A DNA stretch of 62,968 bases from Myxococcales bacterium (GTDB lineage: Bacteria; Myxococcota_A; UBA9042; GCA-2863065), in the NCBI GenBank assembly GCA_018780435.1, contig JADMJS010000192.1, positions 1 through 62,968 on the forward strand. Reading direction: 5' to 3'. This document shows, piece after piece, positions 28,625 through 38,700 of this stretch. The translations under genes and the position numbers were made by a program. The notes beneath the pieces are model-generated. The model worked only from the letters and a program-made list of their open reading frames with translations. It was not told the origin of the DNA and searched no databases. The first letter of the stretch is position 1. Every line of letters begins with the position of its first letter.

Positions 28625-29059
28625 ATGAAGACCATCACGCTGACCCTGCTCTCCGCCCTCACCTTCGCACTCCCCGCCCTGGCTCGCCCGAACCGCGGCG
28701 TCCCCCATGTCCCGGTGGCGCAGCAGGTGGTGCAGGACTTCGAGCGGCGCCAGAACGCGCAGCTCGAACGCATCTTCAAGGGCCTCTCCGACGGCACCCT
28801 CACCTGGGCCGAAGGCAATCGACTCCTCAAGGCCCAGCAGCGCATCGAGACGGCCGCCGAGCGCGCTCTCTCCGACGGGCTCCTGTTCCCGGCCGAGATG
28901 CGCAAGATCGACGCGATGCTCGACCGCCAGGCCTTCCAGATCGTGGCCCTTCGTGAGAACGGCGCGTTCCGCTTCGTTCGTGCGGCCCAGGTGCAGCGCC
29001 CCGCGCCCGCGCCCGTGGTCGTCCGGGCGAAGCCGGTCCACCGTATCGCATACCGCTGA
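28625..29059 (+). CDS. Small secreted helical protein
   Basis: 144 residues; CCCGGAGG is 8 nt before the ATG. A signal peptide (TLTLLSALTFALPALA) is followed by two related helical hairpins, each with a ...LSDGxL...xE... segment (residues about 54-75 and 82-105: GLSDGTLTWAEGNRLLKAQQ and ALSDGLLFPAEMRKIDAML). The C-terminus is Arg/Pro/Ala-rich. I do not recognise the family; the paired helices recall periplasmic stress proteins, but no motif proves it. A sigma-54-like promoter is upstream. Confidence 0.65.
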   Translation: MKTITLTLLSALTFALPALARPNRGVPHVPVAQQVVQDFERRQNAQLERIFKGLSDGTLTWAEGNRLLKAQQRIETAAERALSDGLLFPAEMRKIDAMLDRQAFQIVALRENGAFRFVRAAQVQRPAPAPVVVRAKPVHRIAYR

Positions 29060-29108
29060 CCCTCAATTCCCGCCTTACCGACGTCGTCGTCTGGATCGCG
29101 TGGGACGA

Positions 29109-30683
29109 CTACGGCGCAAAAGTCAGCCGCCGTCGCTCCCGCGCGGGCCCCCCAGGGAACGCCTGGGTCTGGCCACTCGGCCACACTACGTCGATCCCCT
29201 CTACGTTCTTGGCCTCACCCAGCCCGACATGCACGACGTGGCTACCGCTGCCCCCCCAGGACGGCGTGCCGATGACCCACCGCGTGAAGGTCTTCCCATC
29301 GGCGCGGACGCGTACGATGGCGCCGACGGCCGGGTCGTGGAAGGGGTAGTCGAGGTCGAGGAGTAGCCACGCGCCCGTGGCCATGTCGTTTCGAAGCACC
29401 TGCGGTGGACCATCGAGGCTGGCCACGACGACGTCGAGATCGCCGTCGGCGTCGAGGTCGGAGACCTGAGCCGCGCGGGCTTCGCTGATCGCGTCGAGCG
29501 CGGTCCCGACGGCGCCGACGACGCGCTCGAAGTGGCCCGTCCCGTCGTTTCGAAAGTAGAGCCGCTCTTGCTCGAGCACGTCACAGCTCCCGCCTTCGGG
29601 AGGGAGGCTGTTGGCCAGGAGGAGATCGACGTCGCCGTCGTGGTCGAAGTCGTGAAAGCCGCCGCCCCAGGAGGAGAACTGAGCGGTGTCGAGCAGACCG
29701 CGCTCCGCGGCTTCGTTTTGAAAGCGCCCGTCCGGCTGGCGTACCCACACGATCCCGCCGTCGTCGGGCATCGCGTCCGCGACGAAGAACTCCGCGTCGC
29801 CGTCCCCGTCGATGTCGGCCATATCGAAGCCCATCGCCGACGTACGCGCGTCCCAACCGAGCGCCTCGCCCGACTCGGTGAAGTGACCTGCGCCATCGTT
29901 CAAGAAGACGAGGTCGCGAGCCCCACCTTCCGTCCCGACGAAGAGATCCAGGTGCCCGTCATCATTGATGTCCCCGGCGGCGGTCGCTTGCACCTTGGCC
30001 GGGATGTCGAGCCCCACGGCGCCGGTCCGATCGACGAAGCTGGACGCGTCTGCTGCCAAGTAGGTCGACGGTACGGGTTCGAGCGTGGACGGATCGACAC
30101 CGACGCTCGCGCAGCCGGCCTCGAAGAGCGTCTCGGCCTGTCCAGTCTCGCCGGGTTGGAAGGGGAAGCTGCGGCCGAGGAAGAGCCCGAGCCGACCGGT
30201 GTGGGCGAAGTCGCCGAAGGTCACGACGCTGCCGTAACCGCCGCCTTCGAGGCTGGGGAGCCCGTCAATCGGCTCGTAGACGCCGTCCGAGACGCCGCGA
30301 AAGACCAGGAAGGTCTTCACGGTCGCCATCACGAGGTCGAGCCGCCCGTCTTGCGTCACGTCGGCCGCATAGACCGTCAAGACGCGGCGGCCAGGGTGTG
30401 CCACACTGCCCCACGCCACGAAGGAGCCGTCTCCGCGGTTTCGGAAAAGGCGAGTCGCGTCGTTGCCCGGCAAGATGAGGTCGTCGACGCCGTCGTGGTC
30501 GAGATCGGCCAGCGAGATGGCCCCGACGTCGCTCGGACCGAGGCTGTTCACGTCTGCAAAAGCGCTCGTGTCCTGGAAGAGCTGGTCCGGACGCGGCGCG
30601 GGTGCCACCCGGTCCGTCGGCGTCACCGCGTCTTGGCCGCAGCTCAGCGCGAGCGCACTGGCGATGAGGCAACACCGCGTCAT
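29109..30683 (-). CDS. ASPIC/UnbV (CRTAC1-type) FG-GAP repeat lipoprotein
   Basis: About 524 residues from the ATG at 30683 (an ATG at 30713 is also possible). A signal with lipobox-like LALSC is followed by about six FG-GAP/VCBS units with DxDxDG calcium loops (DLDHDGVDDLI, DINDDGHLDLF, DIDGDGDAEFF, DFDHDGDVDLL, DLDADGDLDVV), forming a beta-propeller. The C-terminal domain is of the ASPIC/UnbV type (VHVGLGEAKNVEGIDVVWPS). It is the third gene of an operon with the two genes upstream. Confidence 0.85.
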   Translation of the reverse strand: MTRCCLIASALALSCGQDAVTPTDRVAPAPRPDQLFQDTSAFADVNSLGPSDVGAISLADLDHDGVDDLILPGNDATRLFRNRGDGSFVAWGSVAHPGRRVLTVYAADVTQDGRLDLVMATVKTFLVFRGVSDGVYEPIDGLPSLEGGGYGSVVTFGDFAHTGRLGLFLGRSFPFQPGETGQAETLFEAGCASVGVDPSTLEPVPSTYLAADASSFVDRTGAVGLDIPAKVQATAAGDINDDGHLDLFVGTEGGARDLVFLNDGAGHFTESGEALGWDARTSAMGFDMADIDGDGDAEFFVADAMPDDGGIVWVRQPDGRFQNEAAERGLLDTAQFSSWGGGFHDFDHDGDVDLLLANSLPPEGGSCDVLEQERLYFRNDGTGHFERVVGAVGTALDAISEARAAQVSDLDADGDLDVVVASLDGPPQVLRNDMATGAWLLLDLDYPFHDPAVGAIVRVRADGKTFTRWVIGTPSWGGSGSHVVHVGLGEAKNVEGIDVVWPSGQTQAFPGGPARERRRLTFAP

Positions 30684-30699
30684 CGCTGTGGTTCTGACC

Positions 30700-32931
30700 T
30701 CATCGCGCGCCATCGCAGGTGAGCGCGAAGGAGGCGAAGAGGCCCTCGGCGTAGCGCTCACACACGCTCGTGAAGTCGGTCTCGGGTAGGGTCCACCGAG
30801 ATGGACCGAGCGGTGCCGTTCGACCCAGCCCTCCCAATTGAAAGGCCGGTGACATGAGCCACACGCCGCAGGCTCGGCGCAGGCCCGCCTCCATGTTCTG
30901 CCCGTACGGTGCGTCGAGCGACGTCCCGAGGAGCGTCGCCAGGTCCGCTTCGTCGTCGGCGTCACCGATCCAGGTTGTGCCGAGGAGGCGGTCCGAGAGC
31001 GCCGAGAGCGCGTCGCGCACCGTGACGCCGTCCTTCTCGGCCGCCCGGGACAGCCGGTCGACGAAGTCGCCGTCGCCGGGCGTGTCGCTCCGAACCGGGA
31101 CCGGTGGGTGGGTCTTGAAGTCGAAGCCGAGATCCTCCTCGTCAGTGCAGCCCGTGGGGCAGCCCGCACGCCAGCTCGCGTCACAGCAGCGGTCGTCCCA
31201 GGCGCAGATGTCGGCGTCGTCAGCAATACAGAGGGCGCACTGAAGCGGGCGCGTCGTTGACGAGAGCAGCTCGGAGAGCGGGCACGATGGCGAAGCGGCG
31301 GGGTCGATACAGGCGCCGAAGTCGGCTTCGAAAGACAGGAGCGATTGGAAGTTGATGCCGCGGTAGCCGGGATCGGCCGGCTTCAGGAACACGCCGAGGC
31401 GCCGGGCGACGAGCGCTGACGTGCCCGTCGCGAGCATCGGATACTCCCACGGGTCGGCCCACTCAAGCGCCGTGGCGACGGCGTTCTGGAGCGTGCGCGC
31501 CGGGAGGCGGTGGATGCCGTCGGCGACGGTGTTGGTGCGCGTGCTGACCGTTTGGCCGTCCTTGTCCCAGGGGTCGAAGAGCGCCGGCAAGCTGCCCGTG
31601 AAGCAGGGGGAATAGGCGCCCGGCGTGAAGAGCTCCGACGTCGCGATGGCCGTGAGCAGCGCGGTCAAGGAATAGCCTGACGTGGCAAAGGTCGTCGCGT
31701 ACTCGGTGAGCGCGTCACGTTGCGACTGATTGCGCGGGAATCCGTGTGGAATCGTCAGCAGACTGCCTGTCGCCTCGACGAACACCGCGTTGGTCAAGTT
31801 GGTCGCGACCAGAGACGCGAGCGCTCGCGGGCCCGAGACCGCGCCAACGGCGCTCGGGGAGAACGACGAGCGCAGGTCCGCGAGCCCAGCGCGCAGCTCG
31901 GCTTCGAGGTCGAAGATGGTCACATCGCTCGCCCGCGGCGTGATGAAGTAGGGCACGTCGCCGAGCTCTTCGGGGCGACGATCGTCCGGCCGGATGAAGA
32001 CACCGCAGCTCGGGTCGGCACCCCAAGGACGGAAGCCGCCCGCGATCTCTTCGGAGGCCGCGTCGGCGTCGTAGTCGTTGTCGTAGAAGGCGCCCGCGAC
32101 GACGCCCCACCGACGAAAGAGCGGCCGAAGCGCGCCCGGAGCCGGCCCTCCGGGCTCGCCGAAGAGCGCGCGTTCGGGCTGGCCCTCGATGTTCCAGAAG
32201 CGATTCTTGGACGGATCGGGGTCACTCGTCGTCGAGTATTCGCTGTTGTGGCACCGCATACACTCGAGGTCGCGCCCGAGATAGCTCTTCATGAAGCGCG
32301 TGACGCGGCCATCGCGGTACGCGCGCGCGCCAGCGGCGTCCGGGATCGCGAACTCACGCCAGAGGCTCGCAAAGAGGTTGGCACGCAGGAGCGGTGACAG
32401 GTCGTCGAGCACGAGCGCGCTCTCGGTGAGGTCGTGGAAGCTGAAGGGGGCGTCGCTCCCATCGGTGCTACGGAACGGCTCGGTCGTCGCGTCGTGGTCG
32501 CGCACCCACTCGGCGAGTGCGGCGGTGGGTCCAGCCCCGGTCGGGTCCGTCAGGACGGGGCGCGCGTAACACGCCGGGTTCGACTGTTCGTTCAGGCGCG
32601 CCACCCGCAGGAAGTCGTGGAGGAAGAGGCGCCAGCGCGCCCGGTACTCGGGCGACTTCGACATGGCCCGAACGAGCGCTTCCATGCCCACGTCCTCGTG
32701 CAGGTCGATGAGGAGCGCCACTTCGGCGGCACCGTGAGGGTGGCGGCCCCACATGAGCGGCACGAGGCGCCTCACGGCGATCTCGCTGCGGATTCGGTTG
32801 TCCAGGCAAGACGTGGCCGAAGGCGTAATTCCGGCTTCGACCTGCCCGTGGGCCGTTGGCAGCGGCGCCGTAGTGCGGGTCTCGCAGGCCATGGACAGCA
32901 GGACGGCCGCGATGAGGACGACGCGCATCAC
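30700..32931 (-). CDS. Planctomycete-type lipoprotein with c-type haem motif (DUF1549/DUF1800-like)
   Basis: 743 residues. A lipobox-type N-terminus (LLSMAC) and a haem-binding CxxCH (LECMRCHNSEYS) show export and a possible c-type cytochrome. Extended helical regions and several Cys-rich parts (CSPLSELL..., CALCIADDADICAWDDRCCD) follow, and there is a late SERF-like helix block. The layout recalls DUF1549/DUF1553/DUF1800 proteins that pair with DUF1501. I cannot separate these families by eye. It overlaps the DUF1501 gene by 4 nt (ATGA). Confidence 0.65.
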   Translation of the reverse strand: MMRVVLIAAVLLSMACETRTTAPLPTAHGQVEAGITPSATSCLDNRIRSEIAVRRLVPLMWGRHPHGAAEVALLIDLHEDVGMEALVRAMSKSPEYRARWRLFLHDFLRVARLNEQSNPACYARPVLTDPTGAGPTAALAEWVRDHDATTEPFRSTDGSDAPFSFHDLTESALVLDDLSPLLRANLFASLWREFAIPDAAGARAYRDGRVTRFMKSYLGRDLECMRCHNSEYSTTSDPDPSKNRFWNIEGQPERALFGEPGGPAPGALRPLFRRWGVVAGAFYDNDYDADAASEEIAGGFRPWGADPSCGVFIRPDDRRPEELGDVPYFITPRASDVTIFDLEAELRAGLADLRSSFSPSAVGAVSGPRALASLVATNLTNAVFVEATGSLLTIPHGFPRNQSQRDALTEYATTFATSGYSLTALLTAIATSELFTPGAYSPCFTGSLPALFDPWDKDGQTVSTRTNTVADGIHRLPARTLQNAVATALEWADPWEYPMLATGTSALVARRLGVFLKPADPGYRGINFQSLLSFEADFGACIDPAASPSCPLSELLSSTTRPLQCALCIADDADICAWDDRCCDASWRAGCPTGCTDEEDLGFDFKTHPPVPVRSDTPGDGDFVDRLSRAAEKDGVTVRDALSALSDRLLGTTWIGDADDEADLATLLGTSLDAPYGQNMEAGLRRACGVWLMSPAFQLGGLGRTAPLGPSRWTLPETDFTSVCERYAEGLFASFALTCDGAR

Positions 32932-34496
32932 GTCTTGAACCCCAACACGCGCTCAAGGACCCGTGCCGCCGCTTCCAGCTCATCTTTCGCGCCGCCGACG
33001 TGCCCGACGGCGAAGGCTTCCGGCGAGAACGGCCAGATCCCTTGCGCGAGTAGGAGACCGGCGCGGATCTCGGCCGGCGTCACCGTGTCGGTGGCCCGGC
33101 CATCTTCGCCGATCGCACCGACGACCCCCGCGCGAGAGGCGTCGATGGGCCCACCGAAGATCACCGTGACGAATCCGTACGGCCAATGATTGAGCCCGAG
33201 GTTCTGTTCGCTGCCGCTTTGCGGGTAGGGAGTGCGCCCCATCTCGGTCGACACCACGATGCAGTGGCGGTCGAGGTCGAGCTTGTTCGGGTCGCCTTCG
33301 CCGGGCCGGTTCACCGCGGCGGCGAGCTGCTTGCAGAAGTGCACCACGCTCGGCGCCGAGTCGCGGACGTGGTGCTCGTGCGTGTCGTAGCCGCCGTTTG
33401 AGCCTTCGACGAGGCCGGTGTCGACGACTTGAACGTAGGCCGGGGCGTCCTTCGGGCGCGTGAGCAGGTGGGTCCCAAAGCCGATGCCCATCGCCGTGGG
33501 ATCGACGTCGCGGGTGCTGCCGCACTCCTCACCGGGCCGCGGCTTCAGGATGTCCTCGGTGATGAGCGGCGCGAGCACGCCGGTGCGGCCGAGGCCGTCG
33601 AGCGCGTGCGCGTAGTCGGAGAGATGACGGGACGCGAGGGCGGCGGCGGCGCCAGGGGGCGTGAGCTGGGCGGTCTGCCGGGCGAGGGCACGCGCGAGCA
33701 GGCGATCGGCCGCCGCCGTTTCACTGCCAAAGGGCTTGCGCGCGAGGTCGGCGAGGAGCGCGTTCTGGCGCGTGAGACGGACCGTGAGCGGTCTTGCGGC
33801 GCCGGGGTGGAGACCGGACGCGGCGGAGACGTCGGCGTCGAGCGCGCTCACGGTCACGCTGTCGGGGAGCACGAGGTACGACCAGGGTGCGTCTCGCGGT
33901 GAGCGCTCGCCGAGGGCGCGCCCGACATGAGACGCGAAGCCAGCCGCACGCGGGGAGCCTTGCGGCTGCCCGGTGATGATGAGTGGAACGGCGGTCTGAT
34001 GGGGCTCCTGACCGTGGGCCGTCACGATGACCCGCATTCGAGCGATGAGATCGGGCCGGTCGCGTAGCGGGTAGACGAAGGGCCCGAGGTGGACGGTCTT
34101 GCCGTCGCCCGCGTAGGCGTAGGGCTGGAGGAGCTCCCTCGGGCCTCCACCGCAAGCGCCGAAGGCGTCCGGGACACTCTCGGGACCCGACTGGAAGGTC
34201 CACCACTGCTGTCCTTCGTAGCTGCCGCCGCGTCCGGGTACGCCGTGTTCCGGGACGGCGTAGAAGGAGTCCCAGGGGTTCAGACCGCCGAGGAGGAAGA
34301 CCTCGAGCATTCCGGCGGGGCGGGAGGCGGCCGGCGGCAGATAGGCGGACTCCGTCGCCGACGGCGTGCCCCACCCATCGAGCAGGAGCGGCGGTGCGAC
34401 GGTCTCCTCGGCGCACCCGAGCAGGCGCGTGCCCGCCCACGCCGACGCGAGGCGCGTGGCATGTTCGAGGAACTGGCGGCGGGTGGGCCGACTCAC
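32928..34496 (-). CDS. DUF1501 family Tat-exported protein
   Basis: 522 residues beginning SRPTRRQFLEHATRLASAW, a Tat-type twin-Arg signal (TRRQF) with a Cys (LLGC) that could be a lipobox. Conserved phrases include GYDTHEHH (metal-like His/Asp), VVSTEMGRTPYPQSGS and LNHWPYGFVTVIFGG, which are characteristic of DUF1501. These are alkaline-phosphatase-superfamily-like secreted proteins of unknown function that accompany DUF1549/DUF1800 partners. It is the first gene of the operon leading through 30700 and 29109. Just upstream on the opposite strand is a DUF1552 fragment. Confidence 0.85.
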   Translation of the reverse strand: MSRPTRRQFLEHATRLASAWAGTRLLGCAEETVAPPLLLDGWGTPSATESAYLPPAASRPAGMLEVFLLGGLNPWDSFYAVPEHGVPGRGGSYEGQQWWTFQSGPESVPDAFGACGGGPRELLQPYAYAGDGKTVHLGPFVYPLRDRPDLIARMRVIVTAHGQEPHQTAVPLIITGQPQGSPRAAGFASHVGRALGERSPRDAPWSYLVLPDSVTVSALDADVSAASGLHPGAARPLTVRLTRQNALLADLARKPFGSETAAADRLLARALARQTAQLTPPGAAAALASRHLSDYAHALDGLGRTGVLAPLITEDILKPRPGEECGSTRDVDPTAMGIGFGTHLLTRPKDAPAYVQVVDTGLVEGSNGGYDTHEHHVRDSAPSVVHFCKQLAAAVNRPGEGDPNKLDLDRHCIVVSTEMGRTPYPQSGSEQNLGLNHWPYGFVTVIFGGPIDASRAGVVGAIGEDGRATDTVTPAEIRAGLLLAQGIWPFSPEAFAVGHVGGAKDELEAAARVLERVLGFKT

Positions 34497-34545
34497 GCCC
34501 GCACTATACCGAGGGCCGGGAGCTCGCGCTTGTCAGAAAAGTGGT

Positions 34546-34893
34546 TTGAGGACATCTGGCGTAGCAGCCGGATCGGGGCCGATGAGCGGCTCGAGGCGCA
34601 CATCACGCAGCTCCATGAGCTCGATTTGCGGCTCTTCACGTCCGCCGCGAGCGCCACGTGCGACGGCGATCGCGCGCCCGAACGTCTCGCGCAGCTCGAG
34701 CAGAACCTCCCGCAGGTGACGGGCGACCACATCGACATCGTCTCGGCCGCGTTCTGCTGCGACCTTGCGCGGGTCGTCACCTTGCAGCTCTCCCCGGGCA
34801 CCGACACGCGCCGCTTCATGTTCTTCGGCGACCAGAAGCTGATCCAAGACCACCACCTCCTGAGCCACACCACCGACGGCACGGCGGAGATGC
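34546..34893 (+). pseudogene. DUF1552 gene fragment duplicated from the locus at 45917-47449
   Basis: In the plus strand this segment encodes a stretch nearly identical to the middle of the intact DUF1552 protein: EDI[WS]xSSRIGAD, LHELxxRLFTSA, GDRAPERLAQLE, NLPQVT, HIDIVSAAFxCDL, CPGTDTRRFMF-type block, QDHHLLSHT. Nucleotide identity with roughly 46599-46960 is high, with a short deletion near SAASATC. Neither the start nor the C-terminus of the gene is present; similarity ends after DGTA. It is therefore a truncated copy, not an expressed gene. Confidence 0.85.
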
Positions 34894-35442
34894 CGCAGGC
34901 GCCGTGGCACCGAACGCGCCCCTCGAAGGCGGCGCACAACCCGCGCGGGTCCATCTTCATCTGCCACTCGCCGTCCTCGTTTCGGATGGCCCACTTCGAA
35001 CGCAACGCCTTCTTCTGGAAGAGCGCGTCGGCCCGAAAGAGCTGCACCTAGTCGACGATGCCGTGGTCGCGGTTGCGCTTGGGGTTTTGGCATCACACGC
35101 CGCAGGCCTGGCAGTCGTAGACCGGTCCTCGTGTCGGGCATGACGCATTCTCGTCTGCGACGTAGCTCGTCGGCCGTACGCCGAGGTAGGTGTCGAGCGC
35201 GCTTCGGGAGAGGCCACGTCGTCATGGTTCACCGGTAGCCCGAAGAGCACTCACCGCACCAACCCGCGCGCCGCCCTTCCCCTGCGGAGTCGCCCGGGTC
35301 CGCCGGACGACATGCAGCACCATGGTACGTCGGTCCCTGGCTTAGTACTGGACCGCCCTGACAACGTCCCTCCCAGGACTTCTCGGCCTGGTTGACTGCC
35401 TCACGGCCTGGGCGCATGCTCGTCAACCTGGGAGGACATGCC
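34894..35442. other. Gene-poor region with decayed sequence
   Basis: About 550 nt downstream of the DUF1552 fragment. In the minus strand, one frame over 35090-35225 reads coherently (SALDTYLGVRPTSYVADE, then CPTRGPVYDCQACGV) before a stop, and a second piece at about 34900-35047 (QLFRADALFQKKALRSKW...) follows another stop. These may be pieces of broken genes; none is recognisable. Towards the 3' end lies the structured leader of the gene at 35443. Confidence 0.45.
35369..35435 (+). promoter_or_regulatory. Inverted repeats covering the ribosome-binding site of the gene at 35443
   Basis: cctcccagg (35369-35377) is the exact reverse complement of cctgggagg (35427-35435), and ggttgac (35390-35396) pairs with gtcaacc (35422-35428). 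The second arms are contiguous and include the GGAGG site 7 nt before the ATG. A folded leader could therefore hide the ribosome-binding site. No known riboswitch was recognised. Confidence 0.4.
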
Positions 35443-35763
35443 ATGCAAACGTTCCGAGCAATTGGGTTCAATTCGTTGGTATTGAGCAGTATCGTGCTTC
35501 GGACGGCCACGGCCATGCCCTGTACGACGCCCCAGGATTGCGCGGGGGGGGGGGCCGAGTCCTGCGTCGAGGCCGACTGCATCGCCGGCCAATGCACGAT
35601 GCGGTGGAGTTCGGTAGTCTATCCGCCCACGGTGACCGCCGAGGAGGAGTGCATCGCGACGCTGCATCTCTGCCAATTCGGTGAAGCGCCCGTGCCGTCG
35701 ACATCACGCTCGTTCAGGGTGAACGTTGCGGAGGTCTCGCGTCAGACGACGACGACTACGTGA
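35443..35763 (+). CDS. N-terminal, signal-peptide part of the large secreted protein, separated by a frameshift
   Basis: The ATG has GGAGG 7 nt upstream. It encodes a signal peptide (FNSLVLSSIVLRTATA) followed by Cys-rich segments CTTPQDCAGGG and ESCVEADCIAGQC, the same Cys style as the downstream frame. A G11 homopolymer (35544-35554) lies inside. After about 35680 the frame turns to nonsense, whereas the 35760 frame, open from 35685, reads coherently (DITLVQGERCGGLAS...). A single -1 shift between about 35680 and 35710 would join the two. This is a frameshift mutation, a sequencing error or a slip site; without repair the large protein lacks its signal. Confidence 0.65.
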   Translation: MQTFRAIGFNSLVLSSIVLRTATAMPCTTPQDCAGGGAESCVEADCIAGQCTMRWSSVVYPPTVTAEEECIATLHLCQFGEAPVPSTSRSFRVNVAEVSRQTTTTT

Positions 35764-38700
35764 ACGGGCAGTGCGCCGAATGCGCTCCCGAGGAGGAGGA
35801 GTGCTTTCGCTGCAAGCGCAGCCCTCTCGGCGCCCCCATCTCGGAAGGTGGCGTCCTCGTCGCCGATTGCGGGGCCCTCACGCTCGCCCAATGCTTCGAG
35901 CCAGCCAACTCGGCGTTTTGCTCGTGGGCCAGCGCGGTCGCCGCTTACTGCCGGCCGAAGCCCGAAGTCACGGGCGGAGAGGCCTGCGAAAGCGCGGACC
36001 AAAGCGAATGCACGAGTAGCCCGCTCTCCGGTCTCTGTGACTGGATCCCGGAAGTCCCAGGCTTTTGTCGCGCCACGCCAGCCGTAAACGTGTGCTGCGA
36101 CGACGGCAACGAGCGCACTGTCGCCGACCACATCGTGGCGCTCTCCCTCGCGCCGGGAGCACCCACGAGCGCGGTGTGTCTCGGAACCGACCGCTGCGAT
36201 GAGGGCAATCCGTGCACGCGTGACTACTGGGACGAGAACCTACCCGGCGGCCAATGCGTTCACGAGCCGTGGTATGACTCTGCGTCAAGCACGCATTTCT
36301 TCGACGGCGTCGCGATTCCCGCCGGTGCCGAAGCCATCTTCCCCTGCGACGACGGCGACGCATGCACCTTCCTCGATCGATGCGATGGCTTCGAATGCCG
36401 AGGCTCGCCGGTCGAGCTACCCCTGCTCCCAACGGGCGACCCCATGTGCCACCGATTGGTGTGCTACGGCGACGGGCGAGCCGAATGGGCGTCGCTCGAA
36501 GGAACGCTCTGTTCGGACGGCAATCCGTGCACCTCGGGTGAGCGGTGTGTGAGCGGCGACTGTGACGGCGGCGAGGAGGCCGATTGCTCTGACGACGACC
36601 CGTGCACGCTGAACGCGCCATGTTCGGCCCAGGACGGCTGTGTCCTGCCCAGCGCCCCGAGTGGCACTCCGTGTGACGATGGGCGCGCGTGTACCGTTGG
36701 CGACGCCTGCCTTGGCGCCGGTCAGACCATCTGCGTAGGCACGGTGGAATGCGACGACGCCGATCCGAACACAACGGACTACTGCAGGGAAAGTACCGGC
36801 GCGTGCGCGCACACGCCGAATACGCCCGCGGGGTCGGTCCCGTTTCCAGACGTGTTCCTCGGCCCCCCAGACGATCCCCGCGACTTCGCAGCGGTGAACA
36901 TGGGAACTTCGGGCAGCGGTTCCGTGCCGCCGCCACCACCCGGGTTCTCCGGCTCCAACGCACCGCCCGGCTATGCGACGCTCGAGTCCGTGACCTACTG
37001 TTCATCGGCTGTGGCGTTCCGGCTCAACCAGGACGTGCAGTCGGCTTGCCCCGACCTGGCCAGCGACTGCGACACGACGGCCGCACCGAGCTGTATCGCG
37101 TACCCATGTTCGTCGTCCACCTGCGCGGTCCCCACGGACCTTCCCGATGTCGCGATGACGGTTCGGCGTGTCGAGGGCCGAAACACGCTGCCCGGCTACA
37201 TGAGTGGTGAAGGGCTCGTGGCCTTGAATGCCCGTCCCTGGTTTGACGGTGTGCACTCCGATGGGCGCATCATCGGTACCTTCGGCATGTGGGTCGGCCT
37301 CGACGGCGTGCACGGAGTCTACGGCATCGGGCGAGTGCCGCTGCTCGACACCGCCATCCCGGGCAGCGATCCGACGGCGCGCATGCGCATCGAGATCGGG
37401 CACTGGAACGATGCCAACGTAGAGAGCCCGAGTCCGGAGGACGGCTTCGGCAGTCAACAAGGGCGCGACCTGCGTGGGATCATCCTCGAACTGGCCTCGG
37501 GCGGGGTTCGGCGGCGCGTGACGGCCCCCATTTACGACTGGGCGCGAGGTGGATGGCATCATGTGGCCGTGACCCTCGGGACCAACTCTCTTTGCGTCTA
37601 TCTCGATGGCGTCGATGTCGCTTGCATCGACCGACCTGCGGGTCTCTTCACGGTCCATGATGTCGGCGACTACCTCTTCATGCTCGGAAGTGTACGGCGC
37701 GGGCAGACCGGTATCGACGAAACCTCGCAGGCCCGGGTTCGCGTGGCGGGCCTCGAAGCCTGGCGCGCCGCGCTCGAGCCCGAGCAGATCGCGGCGCGGT
37801 TCCGAAGCCTCGTTCCAGTCGCCGTCACAATCGACACCGGAGCGATGCAGCTCGGTCTCGGCGGGGCAGAGGACGGCTTCGGAATCGTATCCTTGCGGGA
37901 CCTCGATCGAAACCGGGACTGGAGCCCGGCTGCACCGTCTCGGGGCCTCTTCCGGCTCCGCCTGATTGCGCGGCATGACCTGCACACCGGATTTCATCTC
38001 CGTCCTCTGGACCGGCAGTTGCCGCCCACTGACTTCCCACCACCGCCGCCGGGTAGCACGTCCGTTCGCCCGCTGGAACCGCCTGCGTACACGGAGGCCG
38101 CAGACAACACCTTCCGTCCAGCTCGCGCCCAGACGCCATGGGCCTTCTACGTCGACAGCCTCTCCGTCCTCGGTGGGACGCCCCCGACGCACGGCACGTC
38201 CCTCTCGCCGGATGGACGAACGCTCCACTTCTTCCAGTGGACGGACCTGCCGCTGCCAGACCCGACGGAGTTCGTCGCAGGTCCGACCGACGAGGACGTT
38301 TGGAATACCAAGCGATACCGAGTCGTGCTGCCCTTTTCATGCCAGAGCTACACAAGCAGCAGCGACGGCGACTCCTTCTGCGAGGGCGACCCGAATCGAC
38401 CCGAGGCGGGCAGAATCGCGTCTGCGACGGTGGTGCTGTGGGCGGTACCTGGCGAGTCGGCCGTACGCGGCTTCCTGACAGTCGACCTCGACTCGGAGTA
38501 TTGGTCACTCGCGGAGAGCAGCTTCCCAACCTTCGAGATCTCTTTGAGCCAAGGAAACGCTCACGCCGGGGCGAATCTGATCGTGCCCGACGACAATCTC
38601 GGCCGCCTGTTGCCACTGGATCTGGTGAAACATCCCATGGCGGACTCCGCGACGTTCCAGAAGGTGTTCACCGCTCCGGATCTCTACCCCAGCCGGCACT

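Noticed and set aside
34900..35230. Minus-strand frames with C-x2-C as a transposase C-terminus
   Set aside because: No catalytic triad, inverted repeats or start; only a short Cys pattern.
35544..35554. G11 tract as the site of the frame break
   Set aside because: Coding stays coherent in the same frame on both sides of the tract; the break lies after about 35680.
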